NCBI GenBank assembly: GCA_019279435.1
Contig: JAAALK010000081.1
Coordinates: forward strand, 61,743,318 to 61,807,317
From: Zizania palustris
Lineage: Eukaryota > Streptophyta > Magnoliopsida > Poales > Poaceae
Direction: 5' to 3'
Length of the DNA: 64,000 bases
How positions within the stretch are numbered: position 1 is the stretch's first letter; the number at the start of each line of letters is the position of its first letter. Shown here one piece after another: positions 45,483-56,632 of the stretch. The notes below the pieces were generated by a model, which was not told the DNA's origin, ran no database searches, and worked only from the letters and a program-made list of their open reading frames with translations. The position numbers and the translations under genes are program-made.

Positions 45483-46197
45483 CTTACCATAGCACTTTGG
45501 TATGAACTGGGATAACTTAGTGTCTGCCAAAATCAATGCCTTAAGCTTCTGATGGTCCTTCTTGACCTAGGCTTGGCTTGGTTGGAAAGCGTAAGGTACA
45601 CAAAAAATAACCCCTGGCAATATAAAAGAATTGCAAAGTCTGAATAACTTGCTAATCATGCTTGCTAAAATGCACCATGAAATTGGACTTGTTTTCCTCG
45701 GTAGAAATTGCTTCGCTTTTGCAGTTCTTGTTTTCACTTGTCTAGATGACTATTATAAGTGGTGATGCTTTTCTTTTCAACAATTTGAAAAATTCATCCA
45801 TCAAACATTGAATTTGGAATGTATTAACTCGAGCTAAGCATCTGAGCCTGACATTATGTTGTGACATATTCTTGCATCTTATGTTTTCACACTTTTCATC
45901 ATCTCAAAACTTTGCATCTTCTCTTGCTCCTTGATTCTTGCATTGCCAAAGGGGGAGAAAAATGTATGGTTACCTAAGGGGAAAATAAATGATGAAGCTC
46001 AAAGGGGGACAAAATTTTTGCTGCCAAAACAAGGAATTATTGCCAAATGGCTTTTCATGACTCAAGTTGATAGAAATCCATTTACCAAGTGACATGTTTT
46101 GGCTCTTTTCTGAGTTTTAATGGTCACTTGTGTGCTAAAAATTTTCAAAATTTTTGAACTTGAATTTAGTTATCAATGAACTCATCAAGGGGGAGAT
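45483..46197 (+). other. CopB 3' non-coding region, second part, with polypurine-like array
   Basis: It continues collinear with CopA from CTTACCATAG. The PPT-like runs at about 45945-46045 are slightly decayed, and the final polypurine tract CAAGGGGGAGAT is at 46186-46197. Confidence 0.7.
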
Positions 46198-48148
46198 TGA
46201 GAAACCAAGTTGAAATGTGTCTTGGTTTCAAGTCTGTAATGAGTGATTGAAAAATTCTCTTCTGGGTGAAGGGGTTCGGACGTGTATACCGAAGGGTTCG
46301 AAGGTGTTTACAGAAGGGTTCAGTGTTTACTGGCTGCAGCTATGCAGCGGAGTGTGTTTGTCAGAGGGGTCCAGTAGAGCACGATGACATTGTGGTACCG
46401 AAGGGCTCGATACTTTGGGTGGTACACCATAATGTGTACCGAAGGTTATTTACTGGAGAGGTCTCCATGGTACTGGAAAATCTTGTCTGCTTGTCAGTGG
46501 TGCATAGGTAACTTCAGAGGCAACGGATGGTTCACAGCAAGTGAACCTGGGTCAAGCGGGAGGCTTGGTGCTAGGTGAGCGGTGAGCTCGGTCACGAAGG
46601 TTGTGAGGGGTCAAGGTCGGTCCTCGGGTGAAGTTGTGCAAGACGAAGGCAGAAAGTGCGAAGGGTGGCTCTGGCTGAAGGTACCCCAAGGCAAAGTCCT
46701 CGGAGGCGAGGCACTTTGAAGGGTGCTCCAGGAGGAGTGACTTCGGAGTATGGTTGTCAAACTCCTCAACATTGAGGCAAGGCATTTGAAGTGTGCTCCG
46801 TATGGTCAAGGTGTATCGAAGGCATGGTCCGGATAAGGGTCTTCGTAGAGTGTGCTCGGGGATGAGACACTGCGAAGTGGTTCTTATAGATATGCTTCAT
46901 GTGGAGGCCTTGGACGGATGAACCTCGGAAAGTGCCAAAGGTAGTCCGAAGGTGGGGCTTCAGAGTGTGGCTGCCTTGAGGTACTTCGGCCATGCATGGC
47001 TTCGGTACACAGACTGACGGAAGTCGAGCTGGGAGTAGCTGCAAAGACGTGGTGGTCCACTCTGGAGGTGATGGTGTGAAGGCTCAAGAGCTTTGACGTC
47101 TTCGGCTCAAAACTGTCAATATATCGAATACTGACTTCGGTGAAGCGGAGGCTCAAAACTTCTTGTGCGAAGGGGGCTTTAGAAGATTCCACTGTGCAAA
47201 GGCTGATCATATCCGCTCTGCAAAAGATGATGCTGTCTCCTCTACGAAGCTCACAAAAGAAGTCTCCAATAAAGTAGACTACCATCTGTACCCCTATGAC
47301 TAGTGAGACAAAAACGTTGTAAACCCTAGAGGCATTGTAGTCTATTCGCAAGTCAAAGTAGGCCTATAAAAGGAGAGGCAGGCTAGGGGCTAGGGTAACA
47401 CTGTGCACTCCTGTAGAACCTTTTGTTTTCCTGTAGCTTTGGCCAGCCACTATGAAGGGTTCTATGTACTTGTGAGTTTTGTGTTCCCTGTTCTTGCAAT
47501 GAAATTTCCATTCAGTTTTTCTTCTGTTGCATGAACTTGTATCTGCGTTTTTGCATTGCATGAGTTAAGTCCTCAGCTTTACATTTCGTCCTGTGCCACC
47601 CAGAGTTGTTGTTCTATTTCAACTAAGTGTGGCAGTCATCTAGGCATGTGTTTGCTATGTGTAATCTGAGGCTAGTTCTCACTGTTTACTAGAGAAGCAC
47701 CCTACGAAGGATTCTCTCGAGGCTTGTTTTCTTCTCTTAGTCGGATCCATCAGTGCAGTCTGTTCAGTCTGTTTTTTGCCCGTCGAATTGTGAAGCCTAG
47801 TACTAGTTGCTAGTGCGGAGTATCTGTTTGAAGCCCTCAGAGGGAAACTTACTCCTGCAAAGTGTGAAGTGTGAAACCTGCTCGAAGGCACCTTGTGTGC
47901 GAAGCCTACACTTTTCTTGTAGAGTTGTGTTTTGGGTTTGTGGGTGTCAGCGAAGTCTTCTTGACTTCGGACTATTGCTCTTTGTGAAGCCTGGGTTCGG
48001 AGCTGTAAAATACCTCCGAACCAGACCTCTGAAGGGTGTGTTCGAAGCCTGTTCCGTAGGAGACAGAAATTAAAACAGAAGGCTAGTTTTAGTCTGAAAT
48101 TTTAAAAGCTCCCATTCACCCCCTTTGGTCGCCCATTTCGGTCCAACA
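46198..48148 (+). mobile_element. CopB 3' LTR, 1951 bp
   Basis: TGAGAAACC to GTCCAACA; TATA at 47363-47372; TSD tcggc at 48149-48153. Closest to the CopA 3' LTR. Confidence 0.88.
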
Positions 48149-48153
48149 TCGGC

Positions 48154-49300
48154 CTTTCAACACTTCAAGTGTTTTGCCACACACTTAGGAAGTACTTTTT
48201 TAAATATCTACCATTCAAAGCCCTACGAAATCTCTCTCCTTAAAGTGACTCTAGCAAATATGCATTGCTTGGAGCGATTTCAACAACTCTAAAAGGACCT
48301 TCCCAACTAGGTGACCATTTACTGAACTTTTGGCTCTTAGTGCCTAAAGGAAAAATCGTCTTCCAAACCAAGTCTCCAACTTGAAACGATTTTGCTCTCA
48401 CTTTCTTGTTATAAGCTCTAGCTACTCTTCTTTTGTATCTTTCTATTGCCTATAGAACTCTCAACCTCTTATCGATCACCTCTTCCAAATTATCCTTCAA
48501 TAGAGTTTCATACTCATCAACCGATAAGCCATCTTCCTTAAGTAACCTTAAAGAGCCAAGATTCACCTCTACGAGTAGAACAACTTCTTGTCCATATACT
48601 AACTCATATGGAACTTTGGTGGCACCAAGCTTTGCAACTCTACATACCCATAATGCCTCAGAAGGCACTTCATGCCACCTTTTAGGGAACTCTTCAATCT
48701 TCCTCTTAATGAGTTTAATCACAGTTTTATTACTTGACTCGGCCTGACTATTGGCCTGAGCATTGTATGGTGAAGAGTTTACCAATTTTATACCATAAGA
48801 TTTAGCAAAATCACATACTTCTTTAGAAATAAATGAAGCATCTTGATCTGTAGTAAGAGTTTGAGGAATACCGAATATATGTATAATGTTCTTCAAGATG
48901 AAATCAATTACCTTGTCCTGCGTCATGTTCTTGAGAGGCACGACCTCAGTCCACTTAGTGAAGTAATCTATAGCCATCAACACGAACTGATGCCCTTTTT
49001 AAGAGGAAGGATAAATTTGGTCGATGAAGTCCAAGGCCCAACCTCAGAATGACCATGGTTTTATAATAGGATTAAGCAAAGATGCAGGAGAAAGCCAAAT
49101 ATTACCAAACCTTTGACAAGGTTCACATCCTCTATAGTACTTAAAACAATCTTCAGTCATAGTCGGCCAATAAAAAACTGCTCTTTTGAGCATCCAACTC
49201 ATTTTTGGGCCGACTGATGAGTACCACAAAGGCCTTCATGTACTTCTTCTACAGTGACTTTCGAATGATCGGCATCCAAACATTTTAAAAGCATTCAATC
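48154..49300 (-). pseudogene. Z integrase, copy 2
   Basis: The open stretch 48450-48983 holds the core: MAIDYFTKW (Asp), TTDQDASF (Asp) and QAESS (Glu) with 35 residues between the last two, so D-35-E is complete here, unlike copy 1. The zinc region with CEPCQRFG is upstream in another frame (about 49050-49229). The C-terminal part has the 128-bp segment missing in copy 1. Confidence 0.85.
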
Positions 49301-49790
49301 AATAGTTCGGCGGTACAACATTCCATCGAGCAATAGAAATTTAAACACTTGACGCCGAACTTTCTGATCAATCCTTGCAGTAGGATCTCTTAAATATTGG
49401 ATGATTGATGTTCTCCAATCTTCCATTTGGTTTCCCGAAGAACCCACCAAATCATTATTCGAAGTAGCGTTTAATTCACTAATCCTAATCTGCCCCCCGA
49501 GCCCTACCTGTTCCTAGCGGAGGCCAGTCGGACCGGTTGTGCAGAACCGGTAAGACTAAAGTCCTCTAATGGAGGGGTTCAATGCGTGAAGACCTCCATC
49601 ACATAGAAGGTTTCAGCGCGAGGGATCTAGTGCACATGGCCCTCTGGCAGACGAAGGACTCAGGCACAGAGGTTTTGGCACGTAGCAGCCTGCGGTGGGC
49701 GAAGAGCTCCGTCACGAGGCCTCCGGCGTGCAGCATGTCAGTTCGGATCCTCCAGGTTCGGGTGAAACAGAAACTTCCAACACCAGCTTC
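49301..49790 (-). pseudogene. Z pol linker, copy 2
   Basis: Degraded pol sequence and the GC-rich insert near 49500-49780, as in copy 1. Here the second RNase H frame reads on through the insert (KKGRFFYTKEAGVG) without a stop for about 70 codons, so the insert may have been part of pol. Confidence 0.5.
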
Positions 49791-51483
49791 CTTTGTATAA
49801 AAAAATCTGCCCTTTTTAACTTGAGAGCCAGATGCTTGCTGAGCCAAGTCATTTGCTACTGAATTGGCTTCTCTAAACACATGTGAAATTTTACAATCAT
49901 CAAGAGTAGCAATTATGTCTAGACATTTATCCAAGTAGTTATTTAGCAAACCATTAAAACATTGGGCATATTTTGCTACTTGTTGAACTACTAATAATGA
50001 ATCACCATATGCAAGAACATATTTAACATCCATGGAGATTAACAATTCAAGTCCTTGCAATAAAGCTTCAAATTTGGCTTGATTATTGGTACAAGGAAAT
50101 TATAACTAAGTCGAGGTCTCAAAACTCATACAACTAGGTGATATGAGCACAACTCCAACGCCTTGGCCATTCTTGCAAGCCAAACCATCAAAGTAAACTT
50201 TCGATGGTACCACCTCAATAAAAGTAGCATCACTACTCCAATTGATATCTACATGGTGATCAACTATAAAATTTGCGACAACTTGGCCGTTCATAGCTTT
50301 CAGAGGGTCATAAGCCAAATCGTACTCAATCAAAGCATAAGCCCACTTTCCGATTCTCCCACTTAGAATCGGCTTTTGCAACATGTACTTTATGACATCA
50401 GTTTGACAAGTAACAATACATGTGCCAGATAGAACATAGTGGTGGAGTTTGGTACATGCATAGTAAAGTGACAAACACAAACGCTCTAAAAACACATACC
50501 TCATCTCGACATCCAATAGGCGGCGACTCAAGAATGTGATGATGTACTCCTTTCCCTCCACTTCCCGAGTTAGCACAACTCCTATCAAGCTATCTTCTAT
50601 AGCAACATATAGCCAAAATGGAATTCTGGATTTTGGCGCTCTTACCACAGGCATTGATGACAAGCACTCTTTAATCTTCTCAAAGGCGCGTTGCTGACTT
50701 GCCCCACAAGTGAATTCAGCTTCGTTCTTTAGCTGAAGTATGGGGATAAAGGCATCAATCTTGCTAGACAAGTTAGATATAAAGCGGTGCAAATAATTAA
50801 CCTTGCCTAGCAACTTTTGTACATCTCTCTTGCATGTCGGCGCTTCAAAGTTCTTAATTCTTCTCAAGTCTCTTAGGATCAATCTCAATACCTCTTTCAT
50901 GAATCATGAATCCTAAGAACTTTCCCGTCGACACGCCAAAAGCACACTTGAGCAGGTTCTTTTTTAAGCCATACTGACGCATCCTTTCAAAAGCAACTCT
51001 CAAATCGGCTAAATGGTTTCCCATAGCATCCGATTTGACTACAACATCATCTATAGACATCTAACATAACTCCTAGCAAGTTATGAAAGATCAAATTCAT
51101 AGCATGTTGATATGTAGAACTAGCATTCTTTAAACCAAAAGTCATAACAACCCACTCAAACAAGTAGACAAAACCAGTGCATTGAAAGGATGTCTTGTAG
51201 ACATCCTCTTCGGCCATAGAGATTTGATTATAACCAGCGTTGCCATCAAGAAAACTTAGTATCTTATGTCCTGAAGCATCGTTGATCAACATGTTGGCTA
51301 TCGGCATGGGGTACTCGTCCTTCGGAGTGGCCTTGTTCAAATCCCTGAAATCGATACACACGTGAATCTTGCCACTCCCTTTCTTCTCTACAGGCACAAT
51401 GTTAGCAACCCATTTAGCATACATGAATGGCATAATAAACTCAGCCTTAAGTAATCGTTCTATCTCCTCTTTAACTCGGTCAT
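49791..51483 (-). pseudogene. Z reverse transcriptase and dual RNase H, copy 2
   Basis: Same order as copy 1. RNase H 1 (LSRRLLDVEMRY) and the second RNase H (VYFDGLACKNGQG, AYGDSLLV, REANSVANDLA) are kept. A 2-base loss near 51055 destroys the YIDD active site (the frame breaks into DVYR and SIDDVVVKSD). The N-terminal part adds VEKKGSGKIHVCIDFRDLN. Cut at 51483 by the X LTR. Confidence 0.85.
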
Positions 51484-51998
51484 TGTTGGGGGAAAATACT
51501 TCATCCTCATGATCCTCTAAGATTGCAAGCAAATGAGTTATGCGATCAAGATAAATGCAAGTCTAATCTCGAAGCTCAAGACTTGCCTCCGGATTAGAGG
51601 GCTCGAAGCCGAAGGGTCCGTCCAGGCTCCGGTCTGTAGAGACCCTTCGAAAGGCTTCCTCTCCGAAGTGGAAAACAACTAGAAGGATGGAACGTCTACC
51701 TTATCAGCATCCTTCGAACATGTTTTACCATATTTGCCTTATAAGGGATACTGAAATAGTATCCACTATGTCGGTTGTAATTGAGCGGTAAAAGGTCTTT
51801 TCTTTAGAGAGTTTTACCTATAAATACCCCCCTTCTTGTCATGTAATAGGCATCGAATATTCAAATATTCAATATAGACTTTGAACTATCTCAAGCTATT
51901 ATCCATCTCGGAGGCTTGGAATAGTTTACTCAAACAAACACTTTGTTTGTCAGACACTTAATTTCCTAAAGCTGTTAGCATAATCTTTTACGCCAATA
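51484..51998 (+). mobile_element. X 5' LTR (plus), copy 2
   Basis: 515 bp, TGTTGG...CCAATA, TATA at 51819-51827, primer site TGGTGCCGTCCATGGGGA following at 52001-52018. It sits at the same place in Z pol as in copy 1. Confidence 0.85.
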
Positions 51999-52063
51999 GT
52001 TGGTGCCGTCCATGGGGAACCTAGTACAAAAACTTCGTTCTCTACCAATCCATTCCTAGAGCC

Positions 52064-53480
52064 ATGCCTCCTAAGAGGATACTAGTCACTAGTCCCTCCT
52101 GAGGTCTTCTCGGACCTCTGGGTTGAAATCTTCAAACACCATCGAGGTTTGAGGACCTTCCGTGGTCCCCCCACCTCAGACTACAAAAAAAATACTCTTC
52201 CTCGAACATACGAAGCCCTTCTCAGGACTCCGTCTATGCTTCGAACCGATGGAGCCTATCCCGCAGCTCCAACTATGCTCCAAACTGACTTGTTCAGTTC
52301 TCAAGACCAGGAGGTCCCCTCTAGAAGAAATGAAGATCGTTCTGATGATGTGGTGACCCAGATGGCCCGTCTTCAGGCTGAAGTGATGAGGTGGAGGCAG
52401 GAAGCTACGGATAGGCTTCATCCTCAAGCTAGCCCCGTCATCCCGGAGGTGCCCCAAGATGATGACCTCGTCGTTTATCCCGAAGCCTCTGAGATTCTAA
52501 GAAGCACTGAGAATGCCTCTTTTGATGATGAATCTCCGTTAGACCCCGACTTGCAGAAGGTGCGCCTCGATCCTAAGTTTAGAACTTCGAAGATCTATAA
52601 GTATTTGAGAGATCAAGATCTAGGGGAATTTTCCTGCTCGTATGCTTTAGAAATCGAGGATAGCAGAGGGGTCCAAGACACAATGGCGAAGTGCTTCCCC
52701 CTTGCGCTCGAAGAAGTCGCTCTGCGTTGGTTCTGGTCTTTAAAACCAGGATCAATTGGGTCTTGGGACCAATTAAGAAAGAAGTTTGCAAGCAACTTCC
52801 AAGGTACATTTGTGCCCCCTATGTCTACTAGAAGATTTTTTAGGTAAAGCAGCAACCTGGAGAAACTTTGCGGCAGTTTTTTAAGCGCTTCGCTCATACG
52901 AAGTCGCAAATAAGAGGGTTATCTGCATCATCTGTGGTTGATGTTGCTCGGGAAGGAGTCACAAATGCAGGCCTCCTCGACAAACTTCACCGGAAGAATA
53001 TTTCCTCAATAGCACAATTAATGGCTTACTTTGAGGAATATTCTAGGTAGGAGGAAGGATGGCTCCGAAGGATGGCTTCGTCTCCGCCATCCATCCAAGA
53101 AGTTAAACTTGAAGTGAAGACTTCAACTCCTTCACACGGGTACCACTTCGATAATCAGCATGACAGACAAAGAGGACAAAAGCATCCTCGCTCCGAAGTT
53201 TTAAACATTGCTCCCTCTTCGCCAAAATTTCCCCCTAAGAATCCACAAGCTTCAAGAAGCAAGGTCAGCGGCTAGAGGCTACCAGGGAAGCCGGCTGGCA
53301 AAGGCCATGCCTTCTTCTGTTGTGTCCACGGCGAGAACCGAAGCCATGGTACCGATGCATGTAAGTCTATACTAGCCCTAAGGAGCGAGTACCTCGAGAG
53401 GAGCTCTGGTTGAGGCACTACTGACCGAGCCCCTCCCGAGGCACGTCAGGAGCCAGTACAAACCGTCGGACGTGTAGACA
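52064..53480 (+). pseudogene. X gag, copy 2
   Basis: ATG at 52064; a one-base loss near 52102 shifts the start region, after which 52149-52847 is open and holds the helical stretch and RWFWSLKPGSIGSW of the gag fold intact. A one-base loss near 52839 (RFFR then stop) shifts again before QQPGETLRQFF. The knuckle-like CCVHGENRSHGTDAC is at about 53317-53360. It complements copy 1, where other positions are broken. Confidence 0.8.
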
Positions 53481-54423
53481 GCTTTGAAGCCCCAAGACGG
53501 CCTTCGGTGTCCAATATTATGCCACCTCTGAAGAAAGAAGATACACAAGACCGCGACAAAAGAGTGGTTCTTCCCATCTCCAGAGGAGGAACCCTAGGCA
53601 GCATGTCAAAAAGGCAAAGGAGGGAATATGTTCGCGAAGTAGGGCATATTGGGACCTCTTTGTTGGCTTCTGAAATACCCAAATGGTCTCATGTGCCTAT
53701 ATCTTTCTCCTCAGCTGATGCAGCAGGTATAAAATTTCCTCATGCGGACCCCTTGTTATCACTGTTGATATTGTAGGAACGGAAGTCCGAAGAGTGCTGG
53801 TTGATGGCGGAAGCTCTATGGATATTATCTTTGTTCAGGCCTTCGACCAACTTTGTATTCCACAGAAACATCTCCTCCTAACAGCTCGACCGCTTCAAGG
53901 CTTCGCAGGACCTCCTCTCGATGCCCTCGACCAAATAGGCCTCGAGATTGCCTTCGGAGAGGGGCTCCTAGCTAGAATGGAGGAGGTGATTTTCAATGTA
54001 ATTGATGTCCCTTGTGCCTATAATGTTATCTTCAGAAGAGGCATGTTAAATCAATTCGGATCCGTGGCACATCATAATTATCTATGTCTCAAGATGCCCA
54101 CGCAAGGAGGAGTGCTCAAGGTCTTCGGTGACCAAGCTGCAACACAAAGGGTAGAGTACGACCATGGTCCACCTCTAGACCCTCGGTAGATAAATAATGT
54201 GAAAGACCATTCGGAGGATATTCCTCTGTCAAGTGAATTCTCAAAGATGTCCTCCCCTAGGCCAAGCCCCGAAGGAGAAATTGTAACAAAAATCATTGTA
54301 AAGGATGGCAAAAATTATCCTATCCAGTTTGGCAAGGAATTGCCTCCAGAAATTGCTACTTCGTTAGAAGTAGTTAGAGAAAATTTGGATGTCTTTGCTT
54401 AGTCCGATGAAGACATTCCTTGA
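53481..54423 (+). pseudogene. X protease and start of pol, copy 2
   Basis: VLVDGGSSMDII active-site region at about 53794, YNVIFRRGMLNQFG, then the linker to ENLDVFA. The same frame break before the active site as in copy 1. Cut by the inverted X2 LTR at 54424. Confidence 0.75.
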
Positions 54424-54922
54424 TGTTGGCGTAAAATATTATGCTAACAGGTTTAAGAAACTATATGTTTGACAAATGAAGTGTTTGTGGGAGCGGACTA
54501 TCTCGACCCTCCATATAGGATAATAGCTTGAAGTAGTTTGAAGTTATGTATTGAATATCTAAGTATTCGATGCCTATTACAGGATGAAAATGGGGGTATT
54601 TATAGGTAAAAACTCTAAGGAAAAGACCTTTTTACCCCTCTATTACAACCGACATATTGGAATCTATTCGGTATCCCGAATAGGCCTAATACTATAAAAG
54701 ATTAATTTAATCAGAAAGAAGATAAATCTTCTATTCTTGCTGGCAACACTCCTTCGGGTGTAAGGACTTCAGGAGACTTCGTCATGTCGAAGCCTTGACG
54801 GAGGTCTTCGCTGTATAACACTCTGAATACAGCACAACTCCGATGCTTTTAGAAGCTTTGAAGATCAAAGCTTCTGACTTCGCGTTCTTGACCTTTGGAG
54901 GATGAAATATTTTCCCCCAACA
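54424..54922 (-). mobile_element. X2 3' LTR (minus), copy 2
   Basis: 499 bp; the minus strand begins TGTTGGGGGAAAA and ends GCCAACA, so both termini are intact here. The adjacent polypurine tract is mutated (GTAGCTCGTCG on the plus strand). Confidence 0.85.
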
Positions 54923-55281
54923 GTAGCTCGTCGAATACTTCTGTCCAGATTGCCTATGCAATAATACGGGAGTATACACAAGAAACAATTGCATACTTAG
55001 GATCAAGAACTTAGCGAATTTTACCACTCTTTGAAACATTCGGAGGTGTAGAATCTTCGGTCCAACTTCTATGCGAAGGTGTGTGTCGAAGCAGCTTCGG
55101 AGATAAATCCTTGCAAAGCTGAAATAATCATCAGGCTCACAGAAATAGCCGATATCTTTTTAAAGGTTTTACTGTCGCTTCGTTTCTGGAGGCGTGATTT
55201 CTCACGAAGAGACGTAGTGAATTGTAACGGTAAAAAAGATGGAACAGCGCGTATGAATGATACATTGCAACTGCAAGTTCA

Positions 55282-55294
55282 CACTATAAATAAG
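55282..55294 (+). promoter_or_regulatory. TATA box of aORF in X2, copy 2
   Basis: ACTATAAATAAG about 100 bp before ATG 55386. Spacing agrees with the X1 aORF promoter. Confidence 0.55.
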
Positions 55295-55385
55295 AAAGCA
55301 GGGGTGAGTTTTGGATACTTTACCAACTGCTTCTACATTTCCCCTTTCTGCTTCCTGATCCCGAACTCCAACTTCATCTTCTCCA

Positions 55386-56013
55386 ATGGCGAAAACTAGC
55401 CACAAAGTTCGTGCTCCTGCTTCGTCCCTTGCCAAGCAACAGACGATGGCAGCAGTAGTGATAGCGGTGTCTTCGGCTGATCCTCGTCCAACCGGTCCTC
55501 ATGATCTTCTCCAGGCGAAGACCAAATATACGGATCATTCGTATAGTTTGGGGCCTTCAACTTGCTCGAAGAAGTCCATCGCGTCGGCAACCGCTGGGAA
55601 GACAGGTTCTGGAATCAAGATTTGCCAGGCTAGACGAGAAGTGATTCCTGCACCACGAGCCGGAGAGGTAGTTGTGTTCAAAGGATTCTTTGAAGCAGGA
55701 TAGGGGCTTCCAGCGGTGGATTTCCTCTCCGAAGTATTGAGGTTGTTCCATGTCACCTTGCCTCAACTTTCCCCTAATGCTATCGCTCGCCTAGCCATCT
55801 TCGAATGGGCGATGTGAGCCGAAGGCTGTGCGGGGAGAGCCGAAATATTCACAGCGCTTCACAAAGCTTCCTGCCAACCGAAAACTTACATTGGAGCCGG
55901 AGGGGAGAAAATGGTGGTCGCCTTCGGTAGAATCAATTTCTGGCTTCACGAAGAATATCAAAACCAGTTCCCGATGAAGGCCATCAATGCCAGATGGTAT
56001 ACGGATTGGATTC
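55386..56013 (+). pseudogene. Antisense gene (aORF) of X2, copy 2, 5' fragment
   Basis: MAKTSHKV start, EVVVFKGFFEAG followed by a TAG, LSPNAIARLAIFEWAM followed by TGA, then WLHEEYQNQFPMKAINARW. It ends after about WYTDWILR, where the sequence jumps into an X1 LTR. It retains EGCAGRAEIF, which is deleted in copy M. Confidence 0.78.
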
Positions 56014-56150
56014 TTCGTATTATGACGCCGAAGTATCCTTTGGGTTAGAAACTTTATCACCTCCGGAGATGAACGTGAACTTTGATGTTGGTGAATTATC
56101 TTTAACTGTTGATTTCCAAAGTCCTAAAAATGGAGTATTTCCCCCTAATA
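56008..56150 (-). mobile_element. Element C: clipped 3' LTR of X1 (minus)
   Basis: Only the first ~143 bp of the LTR remain. The minus strand starts TATTAGGGGG (from TGTTGGGGG) and matches 4264-4400. The polypurine tract complement GTAGCCCCTCG is at 56151 onward. The rest of the LTR was lost at the junction with the duplication. Confidence 0.75.
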
Positions 56151-56632
56151 GTAGCCCCTCGAATACACTTCTCTGATTTAACCTGTATGGCAGGAAAGCA
56201 GTATACGCAAGGAATATTTTCATATTCAAGGACTTAGAGAAATTTGAGGGTGTTACAGTTATTCAAAGGGTATTCTCCATCGAAATATTCTCGATGAAAG
56301 CTTCGAATTGGGACTGCTGTGTGGACACTTCGCAAGAAAGTGAACCGTTACGGAGGTGAAACATCGTGAAGAACCGTTAATTTTGAGTCGTTACCCTTCA
56401 AGTAGCCGTTATCCTCTCGAAAAAGGTAACGGTAGAAATTTTACCGTGGGTTCACACCTTTTCACTTCTTGGTCCCACCTGTCAGCAGCGGAAGTCAAAC
56501 ATGCAATGTGAATGCAACCGAAGCGTGGTAGGCTAGCGGAAAGCCCACCAAATTTTTTACAGAGCCAGATTTCCGAAGCTCACTTTCTTCAACCTCCAAA
56601 TTTTCCCTTCAACCTTTCTGAGCGATCCACTC
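56151..56632 (+). promoter_or_regulatory. Element C: 3' non-coding region and aORF upstream region
   Basis: Reverse-complement counterpart of 3766-4263. CCCACCTGTCAG is at 56474-56485. The TATA-bearing stretch of about 18 bp seen in copy L (near 3857-3873) is missing, so this aORF has probably lost its core promoter even though its first exon is the best preserved. Confidence 0.55.

Larger units (their letters stand above)
36140..48148 (+). mobile_element. CopB: duplicate of CopA, defective, carrying an RTE LINE
   Basis: Same structure, target site and TSD (36135-36139 and 48149-48153) as CopA, so it is a duplicated copy and not an independent insertion. It lacks the solo LTR of CopA and has a 1.3-kb LINE in its 3' region. 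It shares stops with CopA in gag, at the protease/integrase joint and in the integrase core. Confidence 0.9.
32550..56010. repeat. Tandem segmental duplication, copy 2
   Basis: Collinear with 3786 to about 28076. Copy-2-specific changes: the RTE LINE in CopB, a deletion of about 370 bp in the Z LTR near 35838, about 160 bp missing in Y near 34770, loss of the Z RT active-site codons near 51055 and a 39-bp RT deletion in CopB. It ends inside the antisense gene, where an unrelated junction to element C occurs. The counterpart of 28077-32549 is absent. Confidence 0.85.

Noticed and set aside
3786..56010. The duplication as an assembly artefact
   Set aside because: The copies differ at many bases and by private insertions (solo LTR, LINE) and deletions, which uncollapsed identical reads would not give. 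Separate haplotypes joined in error cannot be fully excluded.
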